Source of the DNA: Abyssibacter sp036156195
GTDB lineage: Bacteria > Pseudomonadota > Gammaproteobacteria > Nevskiales > OUC007
Direction: 5' to 3'
Assembly: GCA_036156195.1 (NCBI GenBank)
Contig: JAYZUZ010000001.1
Coordinates: 113,763-177,762 of the forward strand
DNA length: 64,000 bases
Shown piece by piece: positions 16,499-24,132 of the stretch; the first letter of the stretch is position 1; every line of letters starts with the position of its first letter. Below the pieces are notes generated by a model. That model ran no database searches. It was not told where the DNA came from and saw only the letters and a list, made by a program, of their open reading frames with translations. The translations under genes and the position numbers were made by a program.

Positions 16499-17634
16499 GG
16501 TGTTGCCGCGCCACCGCCCAGTCCGGGCAGCAGCTTGCCGAGTTCGTAATTGAGCAGCAGGGCGACAGCCAGTTCGGAACCTGCGTCACCTGACAATGGC
16601 ACCGAGGCCTCGGCCTGGGCCAGCAACTGCCAGTTGGCGCCCAGCCGGGCCAGCTGCAAGCGGCCATCAAAGACGCCGCGCCAGATGGCGTCCGCTGTGC
16701 CGGTGTATTCCCGTTGCCAGCGGTAGTCCTGGCCGATCCCGACGAACATGGTGCCCACCGCACCATCGACATAGCGGGTGAAAGTTTGCGCGCCGAGGGC
16801 CCAGTGAGGCTCGACTCGCACAACGGTGGACGCGTTGTCTTCCCGGTCGGTGATCAGGCTGCTGATTCCGCCGCGAACGCCCAGACCCATGGCATGGCTG
16901 CGCAGTCCGATCCAGCCAAGTTCGATGCGCGCCACACCGCCTTCAGCTTCGAATGGGTTCACGCTGGTCTGGCCGCCTCCGTTGTCGCCGTCCTGGTCCA
17001 GTGCGGAGTCGCTGTCGCCGGCGTGGTAGCCGAACTCCAGGTCCAGATAGGTCCGGAAGCGGTCACAGAGCAACCGGAACTCACAGGGCACGGCCTTGGC
17101 GGTGGCGCGATAGTTGACGAGCGCGCCCGAGCGCCAGGCGCCGCTGGGCGTCAGCTGATACCGCACGCCTGCGTTTAATCCGTACTCCGGTGCGTTCTGC
17201 GCCTGTGACCGCGCTGTCGTGCGCATCCGGTCCTGAAGCCTGGCAGCCTGATCGCGTAGCGCACCGGTGCCGGGCAGGGTGCTGTGCGCCAGCGCGGGCT
17301 GGAGGCGGTCGAGTACGCGGACATAGTCATCGACATAGGGTTGCCAGAGTGCCGGGTTGTCCAGTGATGCCATGATCGCGGTCACCGTGCTGGCACAGTC
17401 CTGCGGGTCGGCGGGCCGTCCCTTCAGGACCGGCGCGACCTGGTCCAGGTAGGTCAGCAGGGTTTTGCCGCGTTCCTGCGCCTGCGCCGGCGTGGTGGGC
17501 ATGTCTCGCGGATCGTCCAGCAGTTCCACGCTGCAGGCCTGGTTGGCCGCCGGTGGCAGCTGGGCGCCAGCCGCGGCGGGCATCGTCCATAAAACCGTCG
17601 CCGCAGCGGCTGCGGCAAGCAGATGCTTGAGCAT
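16495..17634 (-). CDS. Hypothetical exported protein, possible beta-barrel C-terminus
   Basis: 379 residues, no family recognised. A signal peptide (MLKHLLAAAAAATVLWTMPAAAGA) is preceded by GGGGAGG eight bases from the ATG at 17634, which fixes the start. Residues ~30-170 look helical and soluble. From ~170 on, alternating polar and apolar residues (GVRYQLTPSGAWRSGALVNY, RTYLDLEFGYHAG, RIELGWIGLRSHAMGLGVRG, LAVALLLNYELGKLLPG) suggest beta-strands of an outer-membrane barrel. Its only linked partner is the downstream DUF1353 gene. The combination is unusual and its function is unknown. Confidence 0.7.
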   Translation of the reverse strand: MLKHLLAAAAAATVLWTMPAAAGAQLPPAANQACSVELLDDPRDMPTTPAQAQERGKTLLTYLDQVAPVLKGRPADPQDCASTVTAIMASLDNPALWQPYVDDYVRVLDRLQPALAHSTLPGTGALRDQAARLQDRMRTTARSQAQNAPEYGLNAGVRYQLTPSGAWRSGALVNYRATAKAVPCEFRLLCDRFRTYLDLEFGYHAGDSDSALDQDGDNGGGQTSVNPFEAEGGVARIELGWIGLRSHAMGLGVRGGISSLITDREDNASTVVRVEPHWALGAQTFTRYVDGAVGTMFVGIGQDYRWQREYTGTADAIWRGVFDGRLQLARLGANWQLLAQAEASVPLSGDAGSELAVALLLNYELGKLLPGLGGGAATP

Positions 17635-17753
17635 TTTGAGACCTCCCCTGTCCCCATTCCCCTCGCACATGCTGGCCGACGTTCCCCCGCCGAGAGTGCG
17701 ATAATCAACTGCATGTTAACTCTACGCGAAGTCTTGTCAGGCGAGGCCCCATC

Positions 17754-18374
17754 ATGAGTGTCGTCGCCAACGCACTGGCCGTGGTGGAAGCCGGCCTGAA
17801 TCGGGCGCTGGCGCTGGATCCGGCTGTGGGCGAGCGTTTGCGCAAGCTGGACGGTCGTGTGGTGGCGGTGACGCTCACCGGCCTGGAGCAGACGGTGTAC
17901 TGCGTGCCCATTGGTGATCGCCTGCAGCTCGCGGCCAGTTGGCCAGAGCCGGCTCAGGTTCGGTTGATCGGCCGGGTGGGGGACTTCGCGCGGCTGGCGG
18001 CTGCCGGTACGGACAAGCAGGCGGAACTGCTGTCAGGCGGGGTTCGCATTGAGGGCGATGCGATTCTGGCGCAGCGCTTCGCCGAGGTGTTCGACGAACT
18101 GGATCTGGATCTCGAAGCCCCGCTGGAACGTCTGTTCGGTCCCATCGCGGCCCATCGGATGGGGCAGGCGGCTAGGCGTTTCCTGGGCTGGGGGCGGCAG
18201 GCCGCTGCGACGCTGGGTGAGGATGCGGTGGAGTTTCTACGCGAGGAAACCGGCGACTTGGTGCATGCCGAAGACGTGGAAGCTTGGATGGATGCTGTCG
18301 ACGGCTTGCGGAGTGACGCGGACCGGCTGGAAGCACGCATTCGCCGACTGGAACGCAAGCTGACCGAGGCTTGA
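17754..18374 (+). CDS. ubiJ: Ubiquinone biosynthesis accessory factor UbiJ
   Basis: 206 residues, same size as E. coli UbiJ (201). An N-terminal SCP2-like lipid-binding domain (LDGRVVAVTLTGLEQTVYC ... GGVRIEGDAILAQRFAEVF) is followed by a helical C-terminus ending in a short coiled coil (SDADRLEARIRRLERKLTEA). UbiJ binds ubiquinone intermediates and helps organise the Ubi complex with UbiK. The adjacent ubiE supports the call. GCGAGG lies ten bases before the ATG. The HD-domain gene follows after four bases. Confidence 0.9.
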   Translation: MSVVANALAVVEAGLNRALALDPAVGERLRKLDGRVVAVTLTGLEQTVYCVPIGDRLQLAASWPEPAQVRLIGRVGDFARLAAAGTDKQAELLSGGVRIEGDAILAQRFAEVFDELDLDLEAPLERLFGPIAAHRMGQAARRFLGWGRQAAATLGEDAVEFLREETGDLVHAEDVEAWMDAVDGLRSDADRLEARIRRLERKLTEA

Positions 18375-18378
18375 GGTC

Positions 18379-18969
18379 ATGGCGGCAACCGCCCTGGATC
18401 AGGCGCTGGCGTTTCTGGTCGAGGCCGATCGCCTCAAGTCGGTGGAACGCCAGACCTGGCTGACCGATGGGTCGCGGCAGGACAACTCCGCCGAGCATTC
18501 CTGGCACGCCGCCTTGACCGCGATGGTTCTGGCACCGTTCGCCAGCGAGCCCGTGCAGGTGGATCGCGCGATCCGCATGCTGCTGCTACATGATCTCGTA
18601 GAAATCGACGCGGGTGACACCTTCTTGTACGACGCCGTGGCCAGCGCTGACCAAGCGCAGCGCGAATGCGCGGCGGCCGATCGCCTGTTCGGGCTGCTCC
18701 CGGTGGAGCAGTGTCTGGCTGACCGCGCGCTCTGGGACGAGTTTGAGGCTGGCCAGACCCCGGACGCCCGCTTCGCCAAGGCCGTGGACCGGGTCAACCC
18801 GGTGTTGCTGAATCTCGTCACCCAGGGCAAGGGGTGGCGCGTGCACGGGGTTCGGCTGGAGCAGGTGCTGGCCCGCAACGCTGGCATCGCGGGACCGCTT
18901 CCGGCCGTCTGGACCTGGCTGCGTTTGCGGCTGGAACAAGCCGTCGAGGCCGGCTGGCTGCGACCTTAG
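18379..18969 (+). CDS. HD-domain phosphohydrolase (YfbR/HDDC2-like nucleotidase)
   Basis: 196 residues. Metal-binding HD motif pairs are visible: DNSAEHSWHAALTAMV (His) and MLLLHDLVEIDAGDTF (His-Asp), with a later Asp in FAKAVDRVNPVLL. This layout matches COG1896 HD hydrolases such as the 5'-deoxynucleotidase YfbR. Substrate is likely a nucleoside monophosphate but is not determined. The gene follows ubiJ by four bases and its stop overlaps the stop of the convergent 5'-nucleotidase gene by three bases. Confidence 0.85.
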   Translation: MAATALDQALAFLVEADRLKSVERQTWLTDGSRQDNSAEHSWHAALTAMVLAPFASEPVQVDRAIRMLLLHDLVEIDAGDTFLYDAVASADQAQRECAAADRLFGLLPVEQCLADRALWDEFEAGQTPDARFAKAVDRVNPVLLNLVTQGKGWRVHGVRLEQVLARNAGIAGPLPAVWTWLRLRLEQAVEAGWLRP

Positions 18970-19910
18970 CCGTCGATTACCGACCGGTTCGCGATTCCGA
19001 ACGGAATGTGGACCATGGCGATTTCTCCGGTGCCAGATTGCAGGTGGCCACGCTGGTCATCAAAAAAGATGTGGGGTTTGAACCGCGACAGCACCCGGTA
19101 CTTTTCCATGCCCCCGAGAAAGAACGTCTTATTGGCGCTGACGCCCCAGCTTTCCAAGGTGTGGATGACGCGTTCGTGAGCCGGCGCATTCCGTGCGGTG
19201 ACAATTGCCGTGACCAGCGCCCGTTGATAAGACGGGTCGCGTTCCAAGGCCTCATCTTCCAACTGCTGCAGCTGGGCCAACTTGCGAAAGAGGTCGGCGA
19301 GCGGGCCCGGGCGATGTGGAACTGCGGATTTTTCCACCTCATGCTCGACGAAGGCATCCAGGTCGCCCCCCTTGAACACGGACTCCGCCTCGTCGTCGGC
19401 GATGACTCCGTCGAAGTCGAAGGCAATGCGCAGCATGCCGACATCGTCTTGATCGTCGTTCACAGCGGCGCTTGGTAGCGCCAGGCCTGCCGGATGTCCG
19501 GCTGCAATCGCACTGCGGACATCGTCCTCATTGGCGGTGAGAAACAGCGAGGCATTAAAGGCCGGAATGTACTCGTAGGGAGACTCGCCCTCCATGAACG
19601 CGGCCCGCGTGATCTCCAGCCCGTAGTGCTGAATGGAGCGAAACACGCGCTTGCCCGTGGATGCCGAATTGCGCGACAACAGCACCACTTCGACAGGCAG
19701 GTCCTCCGGAAAGCGCCGGTTCAATGCCAGAAACCGTTTGATGAACGGAAACGCCACGCCCTTGCCCAACGGCTTGTCCCGGTGCTGTTCCTGAAACGCC
19801 TTGTACGCTTTTCGGCCCTGCTGGAGAAAAACCTCGTGTGACTCCGACAGGTCGAACAAGGCACTGGATGACACTGCGATGACCAGCTTGTCTTCGATGT
19901 AATAGGGCAT
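18966..19910 (-). CDS. 5'-nucleotidase, cytosolic NT5C1-like
   Basis: 314 residues of the PF06189 5'-nucleotidase family, HAD-like fold. Visible: KLVIAVSSSALFDL near the N-terminus, VVLLSRNSASTGKRVFRSI, the HAD nucleophile-like IAFDFDGVIADDEAE (about 165-180), and KTFFLGGMEKYRVLSRFKPHIFFDDQ toward the end. The family removes phosphate from nucleoside monophosphates such as AMP. It sits 14 bases after an unknown membrane-protein gene on the same strand, and converges on the HD nucleotidase-like gene. Confidence 0.88.
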   Translation of the reverse strand: MPYYIEDKLVIAVSSSALFDLSESHEVFLQQGRKAYKAFQEQHRDKPLGKGVAFPFIKRFLALNRRFPEDLPVEVVLLSRNSASTGKRVFRSIQHYGLEITRAAFMEGESPYEYIPAFNASLFLTANEDDVRSAIAAGHPAGLALPSAAVNDDQDDVGMLRIAFDFDGVIADDEAESVFKGGDLDAFVEHEVEKSAVPHRPGPLADLFRKLAQLQQLEDEALERDPSYQRALVTAIVTARNAPAHERVIHTLESWGVSANKTFFLGGMEKYRVLSRFKPHIFFDDQRGHLQSGTGEIAMVHIPFGIANRSVIDG

Positions 19911-19924
19911 GGGTTTGGCGGCGC

Positions 19925-20671
19925 CTAGTAACCGGTCTGGCTGTCGGGGTCCTGCTGTTTTTTGCTCAGTCGCTGGTCCCGGTCCTTATCGGTCGCCCAG
20001 ATGACCTGCGGGAACAACAGGACGCGCAGTAGCCCTACCAGCATGTACAGATAGGTGACCGAGAACAGGATGCCGCAAATAATCGAAATGACCTCGAAAT
20101 TTGGCGAGACGTATTTGATCCCCCACCAGGAGATGACATCCGTCAGGGCCGCGGCCAGCCCGATCGGGAAAATCCACTGGTAAATCCACAAGTGGTTGAA
20201 CTGCATCGAAAACGGGATGCCGATCACCAGGAAGCTTGTCGTAAAGCCGAACAGGTGGGCGTGGGTAAAGGCAATGAGCTTGCCTTGTGACATGTTGGCG
20301 AAATAGGCCTCTGCACTGCCGTGCAGATGGAGCTGGTAGCTGATTTCAGCTGCGCCGAACGCGAAGGCAATGCCGTACAGCGTAATGGCCAGTGCCAGGC
20401 CGCGTTTGACGCCCGTCGGGTAGTAGAACAGCGTCAGTGATTCCTTACTGACCCGGAACGGAACCGCGATTCGGCCCAGCCAGAGCAGCAGCACAAAAAA
20501 GACGCCCAGGGCTACCGGGCCACCAATGGCCTGCCAGGCGGGCGCGGGCGGCTCGACCTCCACGAGGTCGTCCATCTCCAAGGCGTCGAGCACGGACAAA
20601 TCGCCCTGTGCCGCCACGCCATCCGGCGCTAGCAACAGCAGCGCGAACAGTCCCCAGATCATGAGTTTCAT
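19925..20671 (-). CDS. Multi-pass membrane protein of unknown function
   Basis: 248 residues, family not recognised. A cleavable-looking signal (MKLMIWGLFALLLLAPDGVAAQG) is followed by an acidic periplasmic segment, then about six hydrophobic helices. Notable are a THAHLFGFTTSFLVIGIPF stretch with two histidines inside or at the edge of a helix and SYQLHLHGSAEAYF before it, which could bind a metal or heme. GAGGGG lies about ten bases before the ATG. The 5'-nucleotidase gene follows after 14 bases, so the two are likely cotranscribed. No function is claimed. Confidence 0.75.
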   Translation of the reverse strand: MKLMIWGLFALLLLAPDGVAAQGDLSVLDALEMDDLVEVEPPAPAWQAIGGPVALGVFFVLLLWLGRIAVPFRVSKESLTLFYYPTGVKRGLALAITLYGIAFAFGAAEISYQLHLHGSAEAYFANMSQGKLIAFTHAHLFGFTTSFLVIGIPFSMQFNHLWIYQWIFPIGLAAALTDVISWWGIKYVSPNFEVISIICGILFSVTYLYMLVGLLRVLLFPQVIWATDKDRDQRLSKKQQDPDSQTGY

Positions 20672-20775
20672 GGGTGCATCCCCTCTTGTTTGCTGCGTAG
20701 TCTACGCAGCCCACCGGCGTTCGGCTTGTCTGACCCGGCGGGCCGCCGTATGTTGCCTGCAAACGGGGAGGGCGC

Positions 20776-21978
20776 ATGGGGCAACCTGCACAACAGCGCA
20801 CGTTGGAAGATGGGGAGCTGGTGTTCGCCGAAGGGGATGTCGGCGATGTCGCCTATCTGGTCGATCAGGGAGCCGTGGAGGTGTTCACGGGGCAGGATGA
20901 TGCCCGCACGGTGTTCGCCACGCTGGGCCCGGGCGAGATTGTCGGTGAAATGGCGCTAATCGACACACGGCCGCGATCGGCAAGTGTCCGTGCCATTGGG
21001 TTGACTCGCCTGACCGTCATCTCCCGCGAAGGCCTGAATGATCGACTGGAATCGGTCGATGCCATGGTGCAGCTCGTCTTGCACAGCATGCTGGGTCGGT
21101 TTCGGTTGGCGATGCACCGCGTCCGCGAAGGCGAGCAGGAACCTGCGCCGCCGCGTGTGCCCGAGTCCGAGGCGCTGCCACTCATGCCAGGGGACGCAGC
21201 GCTTCGACATGGCGTGTTGCAGCAGAGTCGGATGGAGGCTCGCCTGCGGGAGGCCATTCGCACCGATGGCTTGCAGATGCTGTACCAGCCCATTGTGCAG
21301 TTACCTCTGGGCAAACCGGTTGGTTACGAGGCACTGGTGCGCTGGCCGCAGGAAGACGGCAGCGTGATTTCTCCGGCTGACTTCATCCCGCTGGCCGAGC
21401 AGACCTCGCTGATACTCGAACTGGACGCCTGGGTATTGCGCCGCGCCTGCGAACAGGCTGTGACGCATGCTGCTGCCATGCGCCGAGGCTATGTGAGCGT
21501 CAACCTGTCTGGGCGGCAGTTCGCACAGCCTTCTGCGTACGAACTGGTCGCCGGTACGCTGCAGGCCACCGGCTTGCCTCCTGAGCGTCTGCAGCTGGAG
21601 TTGACGGAAGGGGTGGTCATGAGCGATCCGGACCATGCCGCGCGCCTGCTGGATCGCTTTCGGGCCCTGGGTATTGCCATTGCGCTGGACGACTTCGGTA
21701 CCGGCTATTCCTCGCTGGCCTACCTGCACCTCTTTTCTGCCGATGTGCTGAAACTCGACCTGAGTTTTGCGCGGGAGGTGCGACGCGGTCCAAGCGGCGC
21801 CCGTATCGTGCGCGCCATTTCTGCGATGGCAGATGAGTTAGGGCTGCGCGTCGTTGCCGAGGGCATCGAAGCAGAAGCGGAAGGTCGGCAGCTTTACAAG
21901 CTAGGCTGCGGCTGGGGACAGGGCTGGGCCTATGGCCGGCCGACCACGCTGCCGGAAGCGACGGTGGTCGTCAGCTAA
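20776..21978 (+). CDS. Cyclic-nucleotide-binding domain plus EAL phosphodiesterase
   Basis: 400 residues. Residues 1-120 match a cNMP-binding/Crp-like beta-roll (GELVFAEGDVGDVAYLVDQG, GPGEIVGEMALIDTRPRSAS). Residues ~155-395 form an EAL domain with catalytic features intact: YEALVRW (EAL), NLSGRQF, LELTEGVV, DDFGTGYSSL, LKLDLSF, AEGIE and GQGWAYGRP. It should therefore cleave cyclic di-GMP, possibly gated by a second nucleotide. No GGDEF domain and no membrane segment are present. GGGGAGG sits before the ATG. Divergent from the unknown membrane-protein gene. Confidence 0.92.
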   Translation: MGQPAQQRTLEDGELVFAEGDVGDVAYLVDQGAVEVFTGQDDARTVFATLGPGEIVGEMALIDTRPRSASVRAIGLTRLTVISREGLNDRLESVDAMVQLVLHSMLGRFRLAMHRVREGEQEPAPPRVPESEALPLMPGDAALRHGVLQQSRMEARLREAIRTDGLQMLYQPIVQLPLGKPVGYEALVRWPQEDGSVISPADFIPLAEQTSLILELDAWVLRRACEQAVTHAAAMRRGYVSVNLSGRQFAQPSAYELVAGTLQATGLPPERLQLELTEGVVMSDPDHAARLLDRFRALGIAIALDDFGTGYSSLAYLHLFSADVLKLDLSFAREVRRGPSGARIVRAISAMADELGLRVVAEGIEAEAEGRQLYKLGCGWGQGWAYGRPTTLPEATVVVS

Positions 21979-22044
21979 GGTGCATGTGCGCGCATCGGAT
22001 GGACTCCGCTGGCGCGCTATCAGACCCAACCGAGAGCATTGTTG

Positions 22045-23235
22045 ATGAGCCGATTGATTCGCCTGGACTGTGTGAGCCTGTTGCTGGCGACCTTGCTGCT
22101 GGGCGCCTGCGCAGCAACGCCGCCCCCTCCACTGCCACAGACCTCAGCCAACTCGGTGCTGGATGGCCCGGTGCGCGCGCTGATGGCTCGCGAATCCGTA
22201 CAGGGGCTTGCGCTGGCGGTGATTCGCAATGGCCAGCTGCGACAGCTTGCGGTCTACGGCTACCAGGATGCCGCGACCGGCATTCCCCTGCGCGAGTCCA
22301 GCGTCATGGCGGCTGCCTCGTGGACGAAGACCGCGGTGGCGTATCGCGTACTGCAGCTGGTTGATCAACGCCGCATTGATCTGGATGCAGGGCCGGCATC
22401 GATACTGCGCAACCCGTTGCCGACGTATCAGCGACCGGGGGCGGATTACTCGGACCTGAAACAGGATGCGCGTTGGCGGGCGTTCAGCCCGAGGGTCTTG
22501 CTGACCCACGGCAGTGGTCTGGCAAACTTCCGTCGATTCGAGCCGGATGGTCGTTTGCGGATTCATTTTGATCCGGGGAGCCGCTATGCCTATTCGGGCG
22601 AGGGCTACCAGGTCATGCAATTCATGCTCGAACAGGGGCTGGGGCTGCGTCTGGCGCGAACCATGGAGCAGGAGGTGTTTACGCCCCTGGGCATGCTCGA
22701 GACGAGTCTGGTCTGGCAATCCCGCTATGCGATCCGGGCCGTGACAGGCTACGACGCCACAGGCCAGGCCGTGGCTTTCGACCAGCGGCAGCAGGCGGAT
22801 GCGGCCGGCTCCATGGCGACAACCATTAGCGATCAGGCGCGCTTCTGGGCCGCGCTTGTCCGCGGCGAGGGCCTGAGCCAGTGGGCGCGTTCGGAGCTGG
22901 TGCGCCCGCAGCGGGTGATCGCCACACCGCATCAGTTTCCCACGCTCACCGGCGATCTTTCGGCGCCCTATGCGCAGATTGGGTTGGCGGCCGGCCTGGG
23001 TGTCATCACCTATCAAGGACCCGCAGGTCAGGTCTGGTTCAAGGGTGGACATGACGTCGGCACGGGTAATCTAGCGATCTGTGTGGAGCCAACCGGTGAT
23101 TGTCTGGTGATGATGTCGAACGATGTCCGCGCCGAACGGATCTACCCCGAGATCTCCCGCATGGTGTTGGGTGACATCGGTTTCCCCTGGCGTTGGGAGT
23201 ACAGCTGGCTGCCGGAAGATGCTGTGCCGCGCTAG
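22045..23235 (+). CDS. Serine hydrolase / beta-lactamase-fold lipoprotein
   Basis: 396 residues, class C beta-lactamase/esterase superfamily (PF00144). Lipobox LLGAC at Cys22 places it in the envelope. The catalytic SxxK is SWTK (Ser92, Lys95), the second motif is YAYSGEGY (Tyr183-Ser-Gly), and a KGGHDVGTG near residue 340 fits the third motif. Such proteins are esterases, D-peptidases or unknown hydrolases; antibiotic resistance should not be assumed. The ATG at 22045 follows two in-frame TTG codons. Downstream it converges on the cytochrome operon. Confidence 0.87.
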   Translation: MSRLIRLDCVSLLLATLLLGACAATPPPPLPQTSANSVLDGPVRALMARESVQGLALAVIRNGQLRQLAVYGYQDAATGIPLRESSVMAAASWTKTAVAYRVLQLVDQRRIDLDAGPASILRNPLPTYQRPGADYSDLKQDARWRAFSPRVLLTHGSGLANFRRFEPDGRLRIHFDPGSRYAYSGEGYQVMQFMLEQGLGLRLARTMEQEVFTPLGMLETSLVWQSRYAIRAVTGYDATGQAVAFDQRQQADAAGSMATTISDQARFWAALVRGEGLSQWARSELVRPQRVIATPHQFPTLTGDLSAPYAQIGLAAGLGVITYQGPAGQVWFKGGHDVGTGNLAICVEPTGDCLVMMSNDVRAERIYPEISRMVLGDIGFPWRWEYSWLPEDAVPR

Positions 23236-23337
23236 GGATACACGGATTTAACCGCACGACCCAGACGGATACGGATTTCAGGCAGCAACTCGGCGGCGCG
23301 AACGGGTCCGTGCTACCGACGGCCAAGCGGTGCGCGC

Positions 23338-24123
23338 TTAGGGCTTGAGGCGCACCTGGAGCATCGTGGCGGCTCGTAGCACGGCGCGCTGGGCTGCACT
23401 GGCAAGCCCTTCGGCGTTGGCCGCTGCCTGAACTGCCTCCACGGACTGCCCGCGAAAGGCTGCGTAGAGCTGATCGTCGCGGGCCGCGTCCAGCGGGCCG
23501 GCATCGATGGCCTGTATATCGGTGATGACCAGCTGGCGATCGGTGCTGACCACGACGAAGAACTGCTGGCCCTCGTGCTGGCCGGGCACGATGATGGCCG
23601 TACCGATGGGGCGGCGATCCTGTACCGGCACGTAGATGGTGTTTTCGTCATCTGCCGTCAGCACCACCCCGCGTTGCGCGGCGCGGGCAATCTCCTTGTC
23701 GGTGAAGATCGCATCCACCAGTTTGTAGGTGGTGATCTCGGGAAAGAGCGATCGCACCGCACGCGGCACCAGGTTGCTGGTGTCCAGCCAGTCGCCAGGT
23801 GCGGCTGGCGTCGACCGGTCTGATCCTGGATTGGAGCGCGCTGCCACTTCCTCCCCATTGCGTGCGCCATCGCCATCTGCATCGAGTTGGGCAATGGCGG
23901 CAAACGCCCCGGCGTTGAGGCCGGCGTCCTTGAACTGCTGGCCATAGCGGTTGACCGGCGTGCCGCCGCCATCCTTGTGGCAGGCGTTGCAGGACGGCAT
24001 ATAGCCGTACTGGTTCTTGTATTGGCGGGCGAAGGCCGGCTCGGCCTGGGCTGGCAGGCTGGCCAACAGCATCAGCCCGGCGACGGAAGCGGTGAAGGGG
24101 ATCATCCGGTGACGCTGCAGCAT
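23338..24123 (-). CDS. Periplasmic monoheme c-type cytochrome protein
   Basis: 261 residues. Signal peptide (ending LPAQA), then FARQYKNQYGYMPSCNACHKDG with one heme-c site CNACH (45-49) and NRYGQQFKDAG. Next is a calcium-type LDADGDGARNGEE loop. The C-terminal ~130 residues (KLVDAIFTDKEIARAAQRG ... GTAIIVPGQHEGQQFFVVVS) form a separate domain with some likeness to FMN-binding-domain folds, which is weak evidence. Third gene of the cytochrome operon, nine bases after the diheme lipoprotein. Probably an electron carrier for the upstream RoxA-like protein. Confidence 0.8.
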   Translation of the reverse strand: MLQRHRMIPFTASVAGLMLLASLPAQAEPAFARQYKNQYGYMPSCNACHKDGGGTPVNRYGQQFKDAGLNAGAFAAIAQLDADGDGARNGEEVAARSNPGSDRSTPAAPGDWLDTSNLVPRAVRSLFPEITTYKLVDAIFTDKEIARAAQRGVVLTADDENTIYVPVQDRRPIGTAIIVPGQHEGQQFFVVVSTDRQLVITDIQAIDAGPLDAARDDQLYAAFRGQSVEAVQAAANAEGLASAAQRAVLRAATMLQVRLKP

Positions 24124-24132
24124 GGAAACTCT

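Noticed and set aside
22045..23235. Antibiotic resistance beta-lactamase
   Set aside because: SxxK and YSG motifs define the broad serine hydrolase superfamily; lipoprotein form and sequence give no specific link to resistance.
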